Positions 1 through 7,929 of a stretch of 64,000 nt of DNA are shown here, piece after piece. The notes beneath the pieces were generated by a model, which ran no database searches, was not told the origin of the DNA, and was given only the letters and a program-made list of their open reading frames with translations. Numbering within the stretch: position 1 is the first letter of the stretch; the number at the start of each line of letters is the position of its first letter. Where the stretch lies: contig JAIEQC010000012.1 in assembly GCA_019748055.1 (NCBI GenBank), positions 62,001 through 126,000 on the forward strand, given 5' to 3'. This stretch comes from Caulobacteraceae bacterium. GTDB lineage: Bacteria > Pseudomonadota > Alphaproteobacteria > Caulobacterales > Caulobacteraceae. The position numbers and the translations under genes are program-made.

Positions 1-556
1 GGCTGACATCACGGTGACTGACCGCCATGCCACCTGGTGAACCCGGGAAAGAATGATCGCCCGACCGAGTGACTTGTGGCTGCCGTCGTGGGTCAGCGGC
101 GAGCCGACGGCTTCTAAGTCCTCCCACACTGAAATCCAGCTCGGTCGACAGGATCGAGGCCAAAAAACGACGTCGAGAGATCGGCGGCGATCGTCGGCGG
201 GCGATTGCTCTGACTGGGCTGGGGTGGGCGTGCGTGCACGAGACAGCCCAGCGAGGAGCCGGCCGCCGACGAGCCGCTCCAAGGCGGACAGTGCAGGATC
301 GTGGCTTGAAGACGGGGCGTCACCACGAAGTTGCACTAGCTGCGCAGCCTTGCAACGGGTTGCAGCAACGGGGCTACATCATAGAAGAACCAAATGGCTT
401 ATCGCGATCTCCGGTGAATGTTTTAGAAATTCTAACCTACACTTTTTGCTTACATGTGGGTTCAATCTGGCTAGGCATGTTAGCTATGAATAATTTTTTA
501 TTTACAATCGAGATTTCCATACTCAAGCTGCTGGCTCCACATCAGGAGGAGCATTT
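1..556. other. Left-edge region without a convincing gene
   Basis: No reading frame here looks like a real protein: the overlapping frames from about 53 to 590 are rich in Arg, Ser and Pro and have low-complexity composition typical of chance frames in GC-rich DNA. From about 400 to 540 the base composition becomes clearly AT-rich, unlike almost all the rest of the window. A possible weak promoter (TTAGCT at 480-485, TACAAT at 503-508, 17-base spacing) would fire into the small gene at 557. The stretch could be the remnant of an intergenic or transferred segment. Confidence 0.4.
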
Positions 557-799
557 ATGGGCAATCGCATGCGGATCAGGGACGTCGTGATGTATCTCGG
601 CCCGAACGACCCCTTAGGCATCCCCTCCCTTGTGCTGCTTAAAGGGGACCTGTGCGTGATCGTCGACCACTACGATGAAGGCATGTTTCGGGTGGTGGCC
701 ATCTCCCCTTCGGGCGAACTCCTGCACTCACGATCAGAGTTCGTGTTTGCGGAGGAAATCCAGCTGGTGAACTACGCGGCGCCGCTGGCGGCAGCCTGA
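557..799 (+). CDS. Small hypothetical protein (80 aa)
   Basis: I do not recognise this 80-residue protein. It has no signal peptide or membrane segment. Its middle is hydrophobic and beta-rich (KGDLCVIVDHYDEGMFRVV, about residues 34-52), followed by an acidic stretch FVFAEEIQL, which could form a small SH3-like barrel; that is a guess from pattern only. The start is well supported: a perfect AGGAGG at 544-549 lies seven bases before the ATG. It is preceded by an AT-rich region that may hold its promoter and followed, after 127 bases, by ugd, so the two could be co-transcribed. Its codon use is GC-rich and coding-like. Confidence 0.65.
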   Translation: MGNRMRIRDVVMYLGPNDPLGIPSLVLLKGDLCVIVDHYDEGMFRVVAISPSGELLHSRSEFVFAEEIQLVNYAAPLAAA

Positions 800-926
800 A
801 CCGAGGGTCTCGCCGCCTAAGCACTCGCCCTGACCTTGAGCCGACAGCTCGCTCACCGCGTCGGTGGCCTAGCCTAGTTCGCCATTGCCCGCTAACGAGA
901 CGCCCGAACCTGAAGGGGGCGAGCGC

Positions 927-2249
927 ATGCGCGTGGCGATGATCGGGACGGGATACGTCGGCCTGGTTTCCGGGGCCTGTTTCGCCGATTTCGGCCACGT
1001 GGTCACCTGCATCGACAAGGACGAGTCCAAGATCGAGCGGCTGCACGCCGGCGAGATGCCGATCTACGAGCCCGGGTTGGACGGTCTGGTCGAGGCCAAT
1101 GTGCGGGACGGCCGGCTGTTCTTCACCACCGACGGCGCCGAGGCGATCCGCGAGGCGGACGCGGTGTTCATCGCCGTGGGCACGCCCTCACGCCGCGGCG
1201 ACGGCCATGCCGACCTGTCTTACGTCCATGCCGCTGCGGAGGAGATTGCGGGCCTGATCCAGGGTTTCACCGTCGTGGTCACCAAGTCGACCGTGCCGGT
1301 CGGCACCGGCGACGAGGTCGAGGCCATCATCCGGCGCACGAACCCCGACGCGGACGTCGTGGTGGTGTCGAACCCGGAGTTCCTGCGCGAGGGGGCGGCC
1401 ATCGGCGACTTCAAGCGGCCCGATCGCGTGGTCATCGGCATCGACGAGCTGGAGAGCGACCGCGGCGCGAGGGCCCGCGCGGTGATGGCCGAGCTGTATC
1501 GGCCGCTGAACCTGAATGAGAGCCCGCTGCTGTTCGTGGCTCGTCGCACGTCGGAGCTGATCAAGTATGCGGCCAACGCCTTCCTGGCGATGAAGATCAC
1601 CTTCATCAACGAGATGGCGGACCTGTGCGAAAAGATCGGGGCGGACGTGCAGCAGGTCGCGCGGGGCATCGGGCTGGACAACCGGATCGGGTCCAAATTC
1701 CTGCACGCCGGCCCCGGCTACGGCGGCAGCTGCTTTCCCAAGGACACCCTGGCGCTGGTGCACACGGCGAAGGAAGCCGGGGCGCCGGTGCGGCTGGTGG
1801 AGACCACCGTCGCGGTGAACGACGCCCGCAAGAAGTCGATGGTCGAGCGGGTGCGCGCGGCGGTCGGCGGCGACCTGAAAGGCAAGACCGTCGGGCTGCT
1901 GGGGCTGACCTTCAAGCCGAACACCGACGACATGCGGGACTCGCCCGCCCTGGATCTGGTGCCCGCCCTGACTGCGGCGGGCGCGACGGTGCAGGCCTTC
2001 GATCCCGAGGGCATGGAGGAGGCCGGCAAGCTGCTGCGCGACCTGACCTTCGTCGACGGCCCCTATGAGGCGCTTGCTGGGGCAGATGCCGCGGTGATCG
2101 TGACGGAGTGGGACCAGTTCCGCGCGCTGGACTTGGACCGCGTCAAGCTGAAGATGGCGAAGCCGGTGATGGTCGATCTGAGGAACGTCTATCGGCCGGA
2201 CGAAATGCGGGCGCGGGGCTTCGACTACTGGTCCATCGGGAGGGCCTGA
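927..2249 (+). CDS. ugd: UDP-glucose 6-dehydrogenase
   Basis: Cytosolic NAD-dependent enzyme (440 aa) that oxidises UDP-glucose twice to UDP-glucuronate, a precursor of uronic acids in surface polysaccharide. The N-terminal Rossmann motif GTGYVGLVSGACFADFG is at the very start and the catalytic cysteine is in GGSCFPKD (about Cys269). The C-terminal UDP-binding domain (GLTFKPNTDDMRDSPAL) is intact. An in-frame ATG exists at 885, but the ATG at 927 places the Rossmann fold at residue 1 and has AAGGGGGCGA just upstream, so I use 927. It points against the downstream minus-strand operon and overlaps the last glycosyltransferase gene by 25 bases tail to tail. Its product can feed the UDP-glucuronate 4-epimerase at 30132. 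Confidence 0.93.
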   Translation: MRVAMIGTGYVGLVSGACFADFGHVVTCIDKDESKIERLHAGEMPIYEPGLDGLVEANVRDGRLFFTTDGAEAIREADAVFIAVGTPSRRGDGHADLSYVHAAAEEIAGLIQGFTVVVTKSTVPVGTGDEVEAIIRRTNPDADVVVVSNPEFLREGAAIGDFKRPDRVVIGIDELESDRGARARAVMAELYRPLNLNESPLLFVARRTSELIKYAANAFLAMKITFINEMADLCEKIGADVQQVARGIGLDNRIGSKFLHAGPGYGGSCFPKDTLALVHTAKEAGAPVRLVETTVAVNDARKKSMVERVRAAVGGDLKGKTVGLLGLTFKPNTDDMRDSPALDLVPALTAAGATVQAFDPEGMEEAGKLLRDLTFVDGPYEALAGADAAVIVTEWDQFRALDLDRVKLKMAKPVMVDLRNVYRPDEMRARGFDYWSIGRA

Positions 2250-3475
2250 CGCCCCGTAGCCTGGCGCATCCAGTCGGTGAGCCGGTCGATCAAGACGTCC
2301 TTGTCGAAATGAGTCCGGGCATAAGACCGACCGGCGGCGCCCATGGCCGCCAAGTCCGTCGCGCCGGCCTCACGCATCTGGCGCACAAGCCGGGCCAGAC
2401 CGCCGGCGTCGCCGGCAGGACAAGCGCGGCCTGCGCCGCTTTCGGTCAGCACGCGCGCACCCTCGCCGTTGAGCATGCCGAGGATCGGCTTTCCCGCCGC
2501 CATGTAGCTTTGCAGCTTGCTTGGCACCGTCATGGCGAAAATCGGCTGGTCCGCGAGGCTGACCAGCAGGACGTCGGCGGCGGCGAAGAACTCCGGCATG
2601 CGGGTCGAGGGGTGACGACCCAGGAAGATGACGCGGTCTTGCAGCCCCAGTTCGGCGACCTGGGCCTGGAGCGCCATACGGGCCTTGCCCTCGCCAACCA
2701 GCAGCCAGCGGACGTCCGGCAGATCGCGGCATAGGGCGGCCGCCTCGACCACCGCGCCCAGATCCTGGGCCTCCCCCAGGTTGCCGGCGAACATCACGGT
2801 GAAGCCGTCCGTGAACCCCGAAGTCTCCGGTGCGGGCACAGCCCCCTCCAGACCCGCAGCCAGGGACGGGTCGGCCCAATTGGGGAAGTACTCGACCCGC
2901 ACGCCTGACCCGCCCCGCCGACTCACATCGGCTCGATAGCTCTCCGACTGGATCAGCAGACCCCATGACCGCCGGTACAGCCAGTTCACCGCCGCCCCGA
3001 CCAGATTCAGCGCGGCCCTGGAACGGACCGCGCCCATGGCCTGGAGCGTGTCGGGCCAGGGATCCTGGATCCACAACAGATTCGGCGTCCCGCGCAGCAA
3101 CTTCAGCACGGCGGCCGGCAGGGCCTGGAAGGCGGGCGAACCCAGGAAGACGAAGACGACGTCGAACCGTTCACGCCGCAGTCTCCACAGGCCGAGCGTC
3201 GATGCGCTGAGGGCGAAGCTGAGATAGTTCAAGATCAGGTCACGGCCCCTTCCCGCCTTTCGCGGGATCAAGGGCACACGCACGATGGGCACGCCCTGGA
3301 ACGCGGCATGATCCCCCGGTCGCGCGCGATACTCGGAGAAAACCTCGCCCCCAGGATAGTTGGGCACACCGGTCAGGACCGTGACGTCCAGGCCGCGCGC
3401 CTTCAGCTCAACGGCCAAGTCGTTGATCCGGAACTCCTCCGGCCAGAAATACTGGGAGATGAGGAGGACTTTCAC
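2225..3475 (-). CDS. GT4-family glycosyltransferase, WbuB/WcaI-like
   Basis: GT-B fold glycosyltransferase of about 416 aa that would add one sugar to the lipid-linked repeat at the cytoplasmic face. The N-terminal domain begins MKVLLISQYFWPEEFRIND-like (GTG start), a signature of the WbuB/WcaI group, and the C-terminal donor-binding half carries VMFAGNLGEAQDLG and MPEFFAAADVLLVSL with a glycine-rich nucleotide site. I place the start at the GTG at 3475, eight bases after the stop of the epimerase gene; an earlier GTG at 3502 would add nine residues inside that gene. In E. coli clusters with fnlABC, wbuB also follows fnlC directly, so transfer of the L-amino sugar made by the three genes upstream is the natural guess. 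The acceptor is unknown. Confidence 0.85.
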   Translation of the reverse strand: MKVLLISQYFWPEEFRINDLAVELKARGLDVTVLTGVPNYPGGEVFSEYRARPGDHAAFQGVPIVRVPLIPRKAGRGRDLILNYLSFALSASTLGLWRLRRERFDVVFVFLGSPAFQALPAAVLKLLRGTPNLLWIQDPWPDTLQAMGAVRSRAALNLVGAAVNWLYRRSWGLLIQSESYRADVSRRGGSGVRVEYFPNWADPSLAAGLEGAVPAPETSGFTDGFTVMFAGNLGEAQDLGAVVEAAALCRDLPDVRWLLVGEGKARMALQAQVAELGLQDRVIFLGRHPSTRMPEFFAAADVLLVSLADQPIFAMTVPSKLQSYMAAGKPILGMLNGEGARVLTESGAGRACPAGDAGGLARLVRQMREAGATDLAAMGAAGRSYARTHFDKDVLIDRLTDWMRQATGRQALPMDQ

Positions 3476-3483
3476 CCGGGCGC

Positions 3484-4611
3484 TCAGTCGTAGCGCCGCC
3501 ACACCACCCGTTGGACGTAGTCGGTGTAGCTGAGGATGATCCGGACGACCTTGTCCGAGACGTTGGGCATGCCGTAGTCGGCGACCCGGCGCAGGGTGCG
3601 GGTCTCCCCGCGCCCCTGGTCCTGGAGAATGGCCAAGGCCTGCATGACGCGATCCTCGCTGAGGCCGGTCATCATCACGGCGCCCTCTTCCACCGCCTCA
3701 GGACGCTCGTGCGCCTCGCGGATGTTCAGGGCCGGGAAGTTCAGGATCGAGCTTTCCTCGCTGATGGTGCCGCTGTCGGACAGCACGGCGCGGGCCGAGG
3801 TCTGCAGTCGCACATAATCGAGGAAGCCGAGCGGCTTGAGCAGACGCACCTGCGGCGCGAAGGTCAGGCCGTACTCCTGGATGCGCTTTGACGTGCGCGG
3901 ATGGGTCGAGACGATGACCGGCAGGCCGTAAGTCTCGGCGATGCGGTTCAAGATGCCGGACAGACGCCGCAGCGAAGTCTCGCCGTCGACGTTTTCCTCC
4001 CGGTGCGCCGAGACGACGAAATAGCCGCCTTCCTCAAGCTCCAGACGAGACAGGACGTCGGAGGCGGCGATGGCTTCTCCATAGTGCGTCAAGACCTCAA
4101 ACATGGGGCTGCCGGTCTTGATCACACGATCGGGCGCCATCCCCTCGCGCAACAGATATTCGCGTGCGATGTCGCTGTAGGTCAGGTTCACGTCGGAGAT
4201 GTGATCCACCATGACGCGGTTGATCTCTTCGGGCACGCGCTGGTCGAAAGAGCGGTTGCCGGCCTCCATGTGAAAGATGGCGATCTTCCGACGCTTGGCA
4301 GGCAAGGCGGCCAGGGCGCTGTTGGTGTCCCCCAGGATGAGGACGGCGTCGGGCTTCTCCGCCTCAAGAACCTTGTCGACGTTGATGATGACGCGGCCGA
4401 TGGTTTCGGCCGCCGTGGCCCCCGCCGCGTCAAGAAAATGATCCGGTTTTCGTACGCCCAGATCGTCGAAGAATATCTGGTTCAGCTCGTAGTCGTAGTT
4501 CTGGCCGGTATGGACGAGACGATGCTCGAACGCGCGATCCAGCTTTTCGATGGTGCGCGACAGCCGGATGATTTCCGGCCGAGTGCCCACTATGGTCATG
4601 ACCTTGAGCAT
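3484..4611 (-). CDS. fnlC: UDP-N-acetyl-L-hexosamine 2-epimerase, FnlC/WbjD/Cap5G type
   Basis: Non-hydrolysing nucleotide-sugar 2-epimerase (375 aa) of the WecB superfamily. It starts [17 protein letters not shown], the family signature, and keeps the [22 protein letters not shown] and [11 protein letters not shown] motifs of the UDP-binding fold. The ending of the last motif ([10 protein letters not shown] rather than GGVQEEA) is typical of the FnlC/CapG group that epimerises the 6-deoxy-talose or rhamnose form to L-FucNAc or L-QuiNAc. It lies two bases after the reductase gene and directly before a WbuB-like transferase, the same order as in E. coli L-FucNAc and L-QuiNAc clusters. It is the last of three synthesis steps; a more general UDP-GlcNAc 2-epimerase role is less likely because a second, classical copy is at 10497. 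Confidence 0.87.
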   Translation of the reverse strand: MLKVMTIVGTRPEIIRLSRTIEKLDRAFEHRLVHTGQNYDYELNQIFFDDLGVRKPDHFLDAAGATAAETIGRVIINVDKVLEAEKPDAVLILGDTNSALAALPAKRRKIAIFHMEAGNRSFDQRVPEEINRVMVDHISDVNLTYSDIAREYLLREGMAPDRVIKTGSPMFEVLTHYGEAIAASDVLSRLELEEGGYFVVSAHREENVDGETSLRRLSGILNRIAETYGLPVIVSTHPRTSKRIQEYGLTFAPQVRLLKPLGFLDYVRLQTSARAVLSDSGTISEESSILNFPALNIREAHERPEAVEEGAVMMTGLSEDRVMQALAILQDQGRGETRTLRRVADYGMPNVSDKVVRIILSYTDYVQRVVWRRYD

Positions 4612-4613
4612 GG

Positions 4614-5489
4614 CTACCTCGTCTCGGCGCCGGGAGTTAGAGCGCGCATTCGCGCAACCAACTCGGGCCAGGGGGCGGGCGACCAGCCGGTCGCGGTGCG
4701 GAAGCGGTCGGAGTTCAGGGAACGGTCGATGACCAAGCTTTCCGACGGGACGATTTCGACCGTCTTGCCGTAGGCCTCGGCGACCAGGGTCAAAAGCGTG
4801 AACTTGTCGATGGGCTGGGCAGACACATGGTAGAGCCCGTGAAGCTCGGGACGAGGCACGACGTGGTCGCGGATCACAGCGGCGAGTTCGACGGTGGGCA
4901 GGCCAGAGAAGACCGCCTTGGTGAAGCCGTTGACCGGCCCCTGCTGGCTCAGGAACCAGTCGATCAGCGAGCGCGATCCGGTCAGCTCGTGACCGATGAT
5001 GGAAGTGCGAAGGGTGATCGCGTGAAGAGCGTCGACCTCGCCCAGGCGCTTGGACACGCCGTACAGGTCGTCAGCGTCGGGACGGTCGCTTTCCGAGTAC
5101 AGTCCGGCGTCACCGGTGAAGACGCAATCGGTGCTGACGTGGACCAGCCGCGCCCCGGTCGCGCCGCAAAGCCGCATCAGTCGATGCGGGAACAGGGCGT
5201 TAAGCGGCAAGGCGACCAAGGGATCCTTGGACTGGGCCAACTGCTTGACCATACCGATGCAGTTCACGACCACGTCCGGCCGGGAGACCTCGAAGGCGTG
5301 GGCGACGGAGTCCATGTCCGCGGCGTCGACGCCGACGATGAGGTTGGGCCGCACCGCATCGGGGAACAGGTCCAGCGCCCCGAACGAGCGGACCGTTCCG
5401 AACACCGTCGATCCGTCGGCCGCGAAGATCTTCAAACAGGCGCTGCCCAGCATTCCGGTCGCGCCCAGGACCAGATAGGTGGTCGCCAC
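4614..5489 (-). CDS. qnlB: SDR nucleotide-sugar reductase, RmlD/QnlB/WbvR-like
   Basis: Short-chain dehydrogenase of 291 aa with an extended-SDR layout: GATGMLG at residues 9-15, STDCVF at about 119-124 and the catalytic YxxxK at Tyr143/Lys147 ([11 protein letters not shown]). It resembles dTDP-4-keto-rhamnose reductase (RmlD). Its position between fnlA- and fnlC-type genes is that of WbvR/QnlB, which reduces the 4-keto intermediate to UDP-L-RhaNAc on the way to UDP-L-QuiNAc. In L-FucNAc pathways this slot is filled by the longer FnlB/WbjC/CapF with a C-terminal cupin domain, which this protein lacks; L-QuiNAc or L-RhaNAc is therefore favoured. The start is a GTG three bases after the upstream stop. 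Confidence 0.82.
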   Translation of the reverse strand: MATTYLVLGATGMLGSACLKIFAADGSTVFGTVRSFGALDLFPDAVRPNLIVGVDAADMDSVAHAFEVSRPDVVVNCIGMVKQLAQSKDPLVALPLNALFPHRLMRLCGATGARLVHVSTDCVFTGDAGLYSESDRPDADDLYGVSKRLGEVDALHAITLRTSIIGHELTGSRSLIDWFLSQQGPVNGFTKAVFSGLPTVELAAVIRDHVVPRPELHGLYHVSAQPIDKFTLLTLVAEAYGKTVEIVPSESLVIDRSLNSDRFRTATGWSPAPWPELVARMRALTPGAETR

Positions 5490-5491
5490 GG

Positions 5492-6526
5492 TCAGGCCTC
5501 CAGCGCCGGGCGTTCGCCGGCGACCACGCGACGTATGAAATCGAGCTTGAGAAGAAGCGCCTTCATGCCCTCGACGTCGAGTCGATCGGTATTGTGGCTG
5601 TTGTATTCCTCGCCTTCGCTCAGGGCCGCTTCCCCTTCTTCGAAGAACTTGTCGTAGTTGAGGTCACGGTCGTCGGCCGGCACCCGGAAATAGTCGCCCA
5701 GATCGTCCGCCCTCGCGCGCTCCTCACGCGCCAGCAAGGACTCATAGAGCTTCTCACCGTGCCGCGTTCCGATCACGCGGACTTCATGATCGGGACGGCC
5801 CATCAGCTCAAGGATGGCGGTCACCAGGATACCGACCGTCGCCGCTGGGGCCTTCTGGACGAAGATGTCGCCGTTGGCTCCATGCTCGAAGGCATAGAGG
5901 ACCAGCTCAACCGCGTCCTCGAGCGTCATCATGAATCGGGTCATGTTCGGATCGGTGACCGTGATCGGCCGCCCGTCCAGAATTTGATTCACGAAAAGCG
6001 GGATCACCGAGCCGCGGGACGCCATGACGTTTCCGTAGCGTGTGCCGCAGGCGACGGTGGAGCCGCCCTGGAACTGTCTTGAGGTGGCGACCATCACTTT
6101 TTCCATCAGCGCCTTGGAAATGCCCATGGCGTTGATCGGATAGACGGCCTTGTCGGTCGACAGGCAGATCAGCCGCGACACGCCCGCATCATGAGCCGCC
6201 CGCAACACGTTTTCCGTGCCGATCACATTGGTCTGAACCGCCTGCATCGGGTAAAATTCGCAGGATGGAACCTGTTTCAGCGCAGCGGCGTGGAAGCAGT
6301 AATCGACGCCGGACATCGCGGCGGCGACGCTGTGGGCGTCGCGCACGTCGCCCAGGTGAAACTTCAGTTTCGGATGCGCATAGGCCTTGCGCATGTCGTC
6401 CTGTTTCTTCTCATCTCGTGAGAAGATGCGGATCTCGGCGAGGTCGGAGTCTAGGAAACGGCGAAGAACCGCATTCCCGAACGAGCCGGTGCCGCCGGTG
6501 ATGAGCAGGGTCTTGTCCCGAAACAC
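5492..6526 (-). CDS. fnlA: UDP-GlcNAc 4,6-dehydratase/5-epimerase, FnlA/WbjB/CapE type
   Basis: Soluble 344-aa member of the polysaccharide-synthesis dehydratase family. It converts UDP-GlcNAc into the 4-keto-6-deoxy-L-hexosamine that feeds L-FucNAc, L-QuiNAc and L-RhaNAc. Visible are the NAD motif GGTGSFG at 11-17, HAAALKQVPSCEFYP, and the catalytic Asp125-Lys126 pair and Lys138 in STDKAVYPINAMGISK. The length and the unusual Met-x-x-x-Lys in place of the SDR Tyr match the CapE/WbjB group. It lacks the membrane domain of the WbpM-type dehydratase at 22903, so the two make different 4-keto sugars. It is followed after two bases by the reductase gene and preceded by the hisF-like gene. Confidence 0.87.
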   Translation of the reverse strand: MFRDKTLLITGGTGSFGNAVLRRFLDSDLAEIRIFSRDEKKQDDMRKAYAHPKLKFHLGDVRDAHSVAAAMSGVDYCFHAAALKQVPSCEFYPMQAVQTNVIGTENVLRAAHDAGVSRLICLSTDKAVYPINAMGISKALMEKVMVATSRQFQGGSTVACGTRYGNVMASRGSVIPLFVNQILDGRPITVTDPNMTRFMMTLEDAVELVLYAFEHGANGDIFVQKAPAATVGILVTAILELMGRPDHEVRVIGTRHGEKLYESLLAREERARADDLGDYFRVPADDRDLNYDKFFEEGEAALSEGEEYNSHNTDRLDVEGMKALLLKLDFIRRVVAGERPALEA

Positions 6527-6535
6527 GATCTTCCC

Positions 6536-7309
6536 TCAGGCGGCCAAGGAGGCGAACAAACCGTCCTTCTGGGCGGCGTTCGGATAGTTGATGAGCACGG
6601 CGCGAAACTGGCCCTTGAACACGAAGAGACTGCCCGCGGCCGCTCCGACGATGCCGCAGGCCTCGAACAGACGCCGCATGTGATCCAGATCCCCGGCCCC
6701 GCCCAGCATGGTCATAGGGGCGTCGATACGCGCGCGCAGCCGCCGTGCGAGGTCGAGATCATATCCGGTCATGCGACCGTCAAGATCGATCGAGTTCATC
6801 ACGATCTCACCCGCGCCGAGACCCGCGACTTTTCCAGCGAACTCCACCGCGTCGAGACGGGCGTTGCGCGTGCCGTTGTGGGTCCAGACCTCATGGCCGC
6901 CGAGGAGTTTCTTGCGCACGTCGATGACCACAACCACGCTTTGACGGCCGACCGCGTCCGCGATTTCCGACACGAGTTCCGGGCGTTCGACCGCCGCTGC
7001 GCTCACCGAGACCTTCTCCACACCGAGGCCGATGATTCGCTTGGCCTGGGCCGCGGTGCGGACCCCACCGCCGTAACACAGAGGCATCCGGCATTCGGCG
7101 GCCATGTGCTCGATCGCGCGATAGTCAGGTTCGACACCATTCACCGTGGCGTCCATATCGACGACGATCAGCTCGTCCGCCTCCTTCTCGTTGAAGATCT
7201 TCACGGCATTGATCGGGTCGCCGACGTACTTTGGATCCTTGAATCCCACAGTCTTGACCAAGCCGCCTTCGTGAACGAGCAGGCAGGGGGTTATGCGGGG
7301 CCGCAGCAT
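6536..7309 (-). CDS. wbuZ: HisF-like subunit of the sugar amidotransferase system
   Basis: A 257-aa (beta-alpha)8 barrel of the HisF family. In histidine synthesis HisF uses Asp11 and Asp130. Here the N-terminus reads RPRITPCLLVHEGGLVKTV, so the Asp11 position is Leu11, while the second acid (VVVIDVRKK) is kept. Loss of Asp11 is characteristic of paralogues that work with WbpG/WbuX in acetamidino-sugar synthesis, where the barrel passes ammonia and does not make imidazole-glycerol phosphate. I chose the ATG at 7309; an ORF extension to 7468 overlaps hisH and is Arg-rich. Only five bases separate it from hisH, so the two form a heterodimer-type glutamine amidotransferase. Confidence 0.88.
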   Translation of the reverse strand: MLRPRITPCLLVHEGGLVKTVGFKDPKYVGDPINAVKIFNEKEADELIVVDMDATVNGVEPDYRAIEHMAAECRMPLCYGGGVRTAAQAKRIIGLGVEKVSVSAAAVERPELVSEIADAVGRQSVVVVIDVRKKLLGGHEVWTHNGTRNARLDAVEFAGKVAGLGAGEIVMNSIDLDGRMTGYDLDLARRLRARIDAPMTMLGGAGDLDHMRRLFEACGIVGAAAGSLFVFKGQFRAVLINYPNAAQKDGLFASLAA

Positions 7310-7314
7310 GACGT

Positions 7315-7929
7315 TCAGAGTTCCGCGAAATTCTTGAGCAGCCGGGCGCCCCAGTGGTGGCTTTTCTCCGGATGGAATTGCGCCCCGTACACATTGCCCC
7401 GTCGCACGGACGACGCGAAGCCGGGCCCGTATTCCGACGTCGCGGCGACGTCGCCGACCTCGCCGCATTCAAAGTAGAAGCTGTGCAGGAAGTAGAAGCG
7501 GGAATCGGTTTCGAGCCCGACGAACAGCGGCTGGTCCGCGACGGGTCGCACGTCGTTCCAGCCCATGTGCGGCAGGGGACGAGGCTCGTTGCCATGCAGT
7601 CGGCCGAAATGACGGACATGCCCGGGAATCCAGCCGAGGCCCGCGGCGCTGCCCTCGTCGCTGCTCGATCCGAGAATCTGCATCCCGACGCAGACGCCGA
7701 GCACCGGCGTGCGCCGGGTCGTGACGAGCTCGTCGAGCGTGTCCCGCATGCCCGAGGCCTCGAGCAGATCCATGGCGTGATCGAAAGAACCGACCCCCGG
7801 CAGGATGATCCGCTCCGCGTCGGCCAGAACCTCAGCTGAGCGCGCCAGACGAACCGGCACGTTCATGCGCTTGTAGACGTTGGCGAAGGCGCCGACGTTG
7901 CCGAGGCCGTAGTCGACGATGGTGATCAC
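7315..7929 (-). CDS. wbuY: HisH-like glutaminase subunit of the sugar amidotransferase system
   Basis: Class I glutamine amidotransferase of 204 aa. The nucleophile is Cys80 in VLGVCVGMQILG, and the partner His-Glu pair is in YGAQFHPEKSH near residue 188. It would hydrolyse glutamine and send ammonia to the HisF-like barrel. Its GTG start overlaps the stop of the amidotransferase gene (GTGA). Co-transcription with the WbuX/WbpG gene and the HisF paralogue lacking Asp11 shows that this is the O-antigen paralogue and not the histidine enzyme; no other his gene is nearby. Confidence 0.88.
   Translation of the reverse strand: MITIVDYGLGNVGAFANVYKRMNVPVRLARSAEVLADAERIILPGVGSFDHAMDLLEASGMRDTLDELVTTRRTPVLGVCVGMQILGSSSDEGSAAGLGWIPGHVRHFGRLHGNEPRPLPHMGWNDVRPVADQPLFVGLETDSRFYFLHSFYFECGEVGDVAATSEYGPGFASSVRRGNVYGAQFHPEKSHHWGARLLKNFAEL

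Noticed and set aside
53..590. Two overlapping plus-strand frames of 146 and 173 aa at the left edge
   Set aside because: Arg/Ser-rich, no recognisable motif, no ribosome site, and they overlap each other.
3901..4773. Antisense 290-aa frame across the fnlC/qnlB region
   Set aside because: Opposite to two well-conserved enzymes; His/Asp/Arg-rich composition typical of antisense frames in GC-rich genes.
6536..7929. hisF/hisH as histidine-biosynthesis genes
   Set aside because: HisF lacks Asp11, and both lie between sugar genes with a WbuX/WbpG partner and no other his genes.
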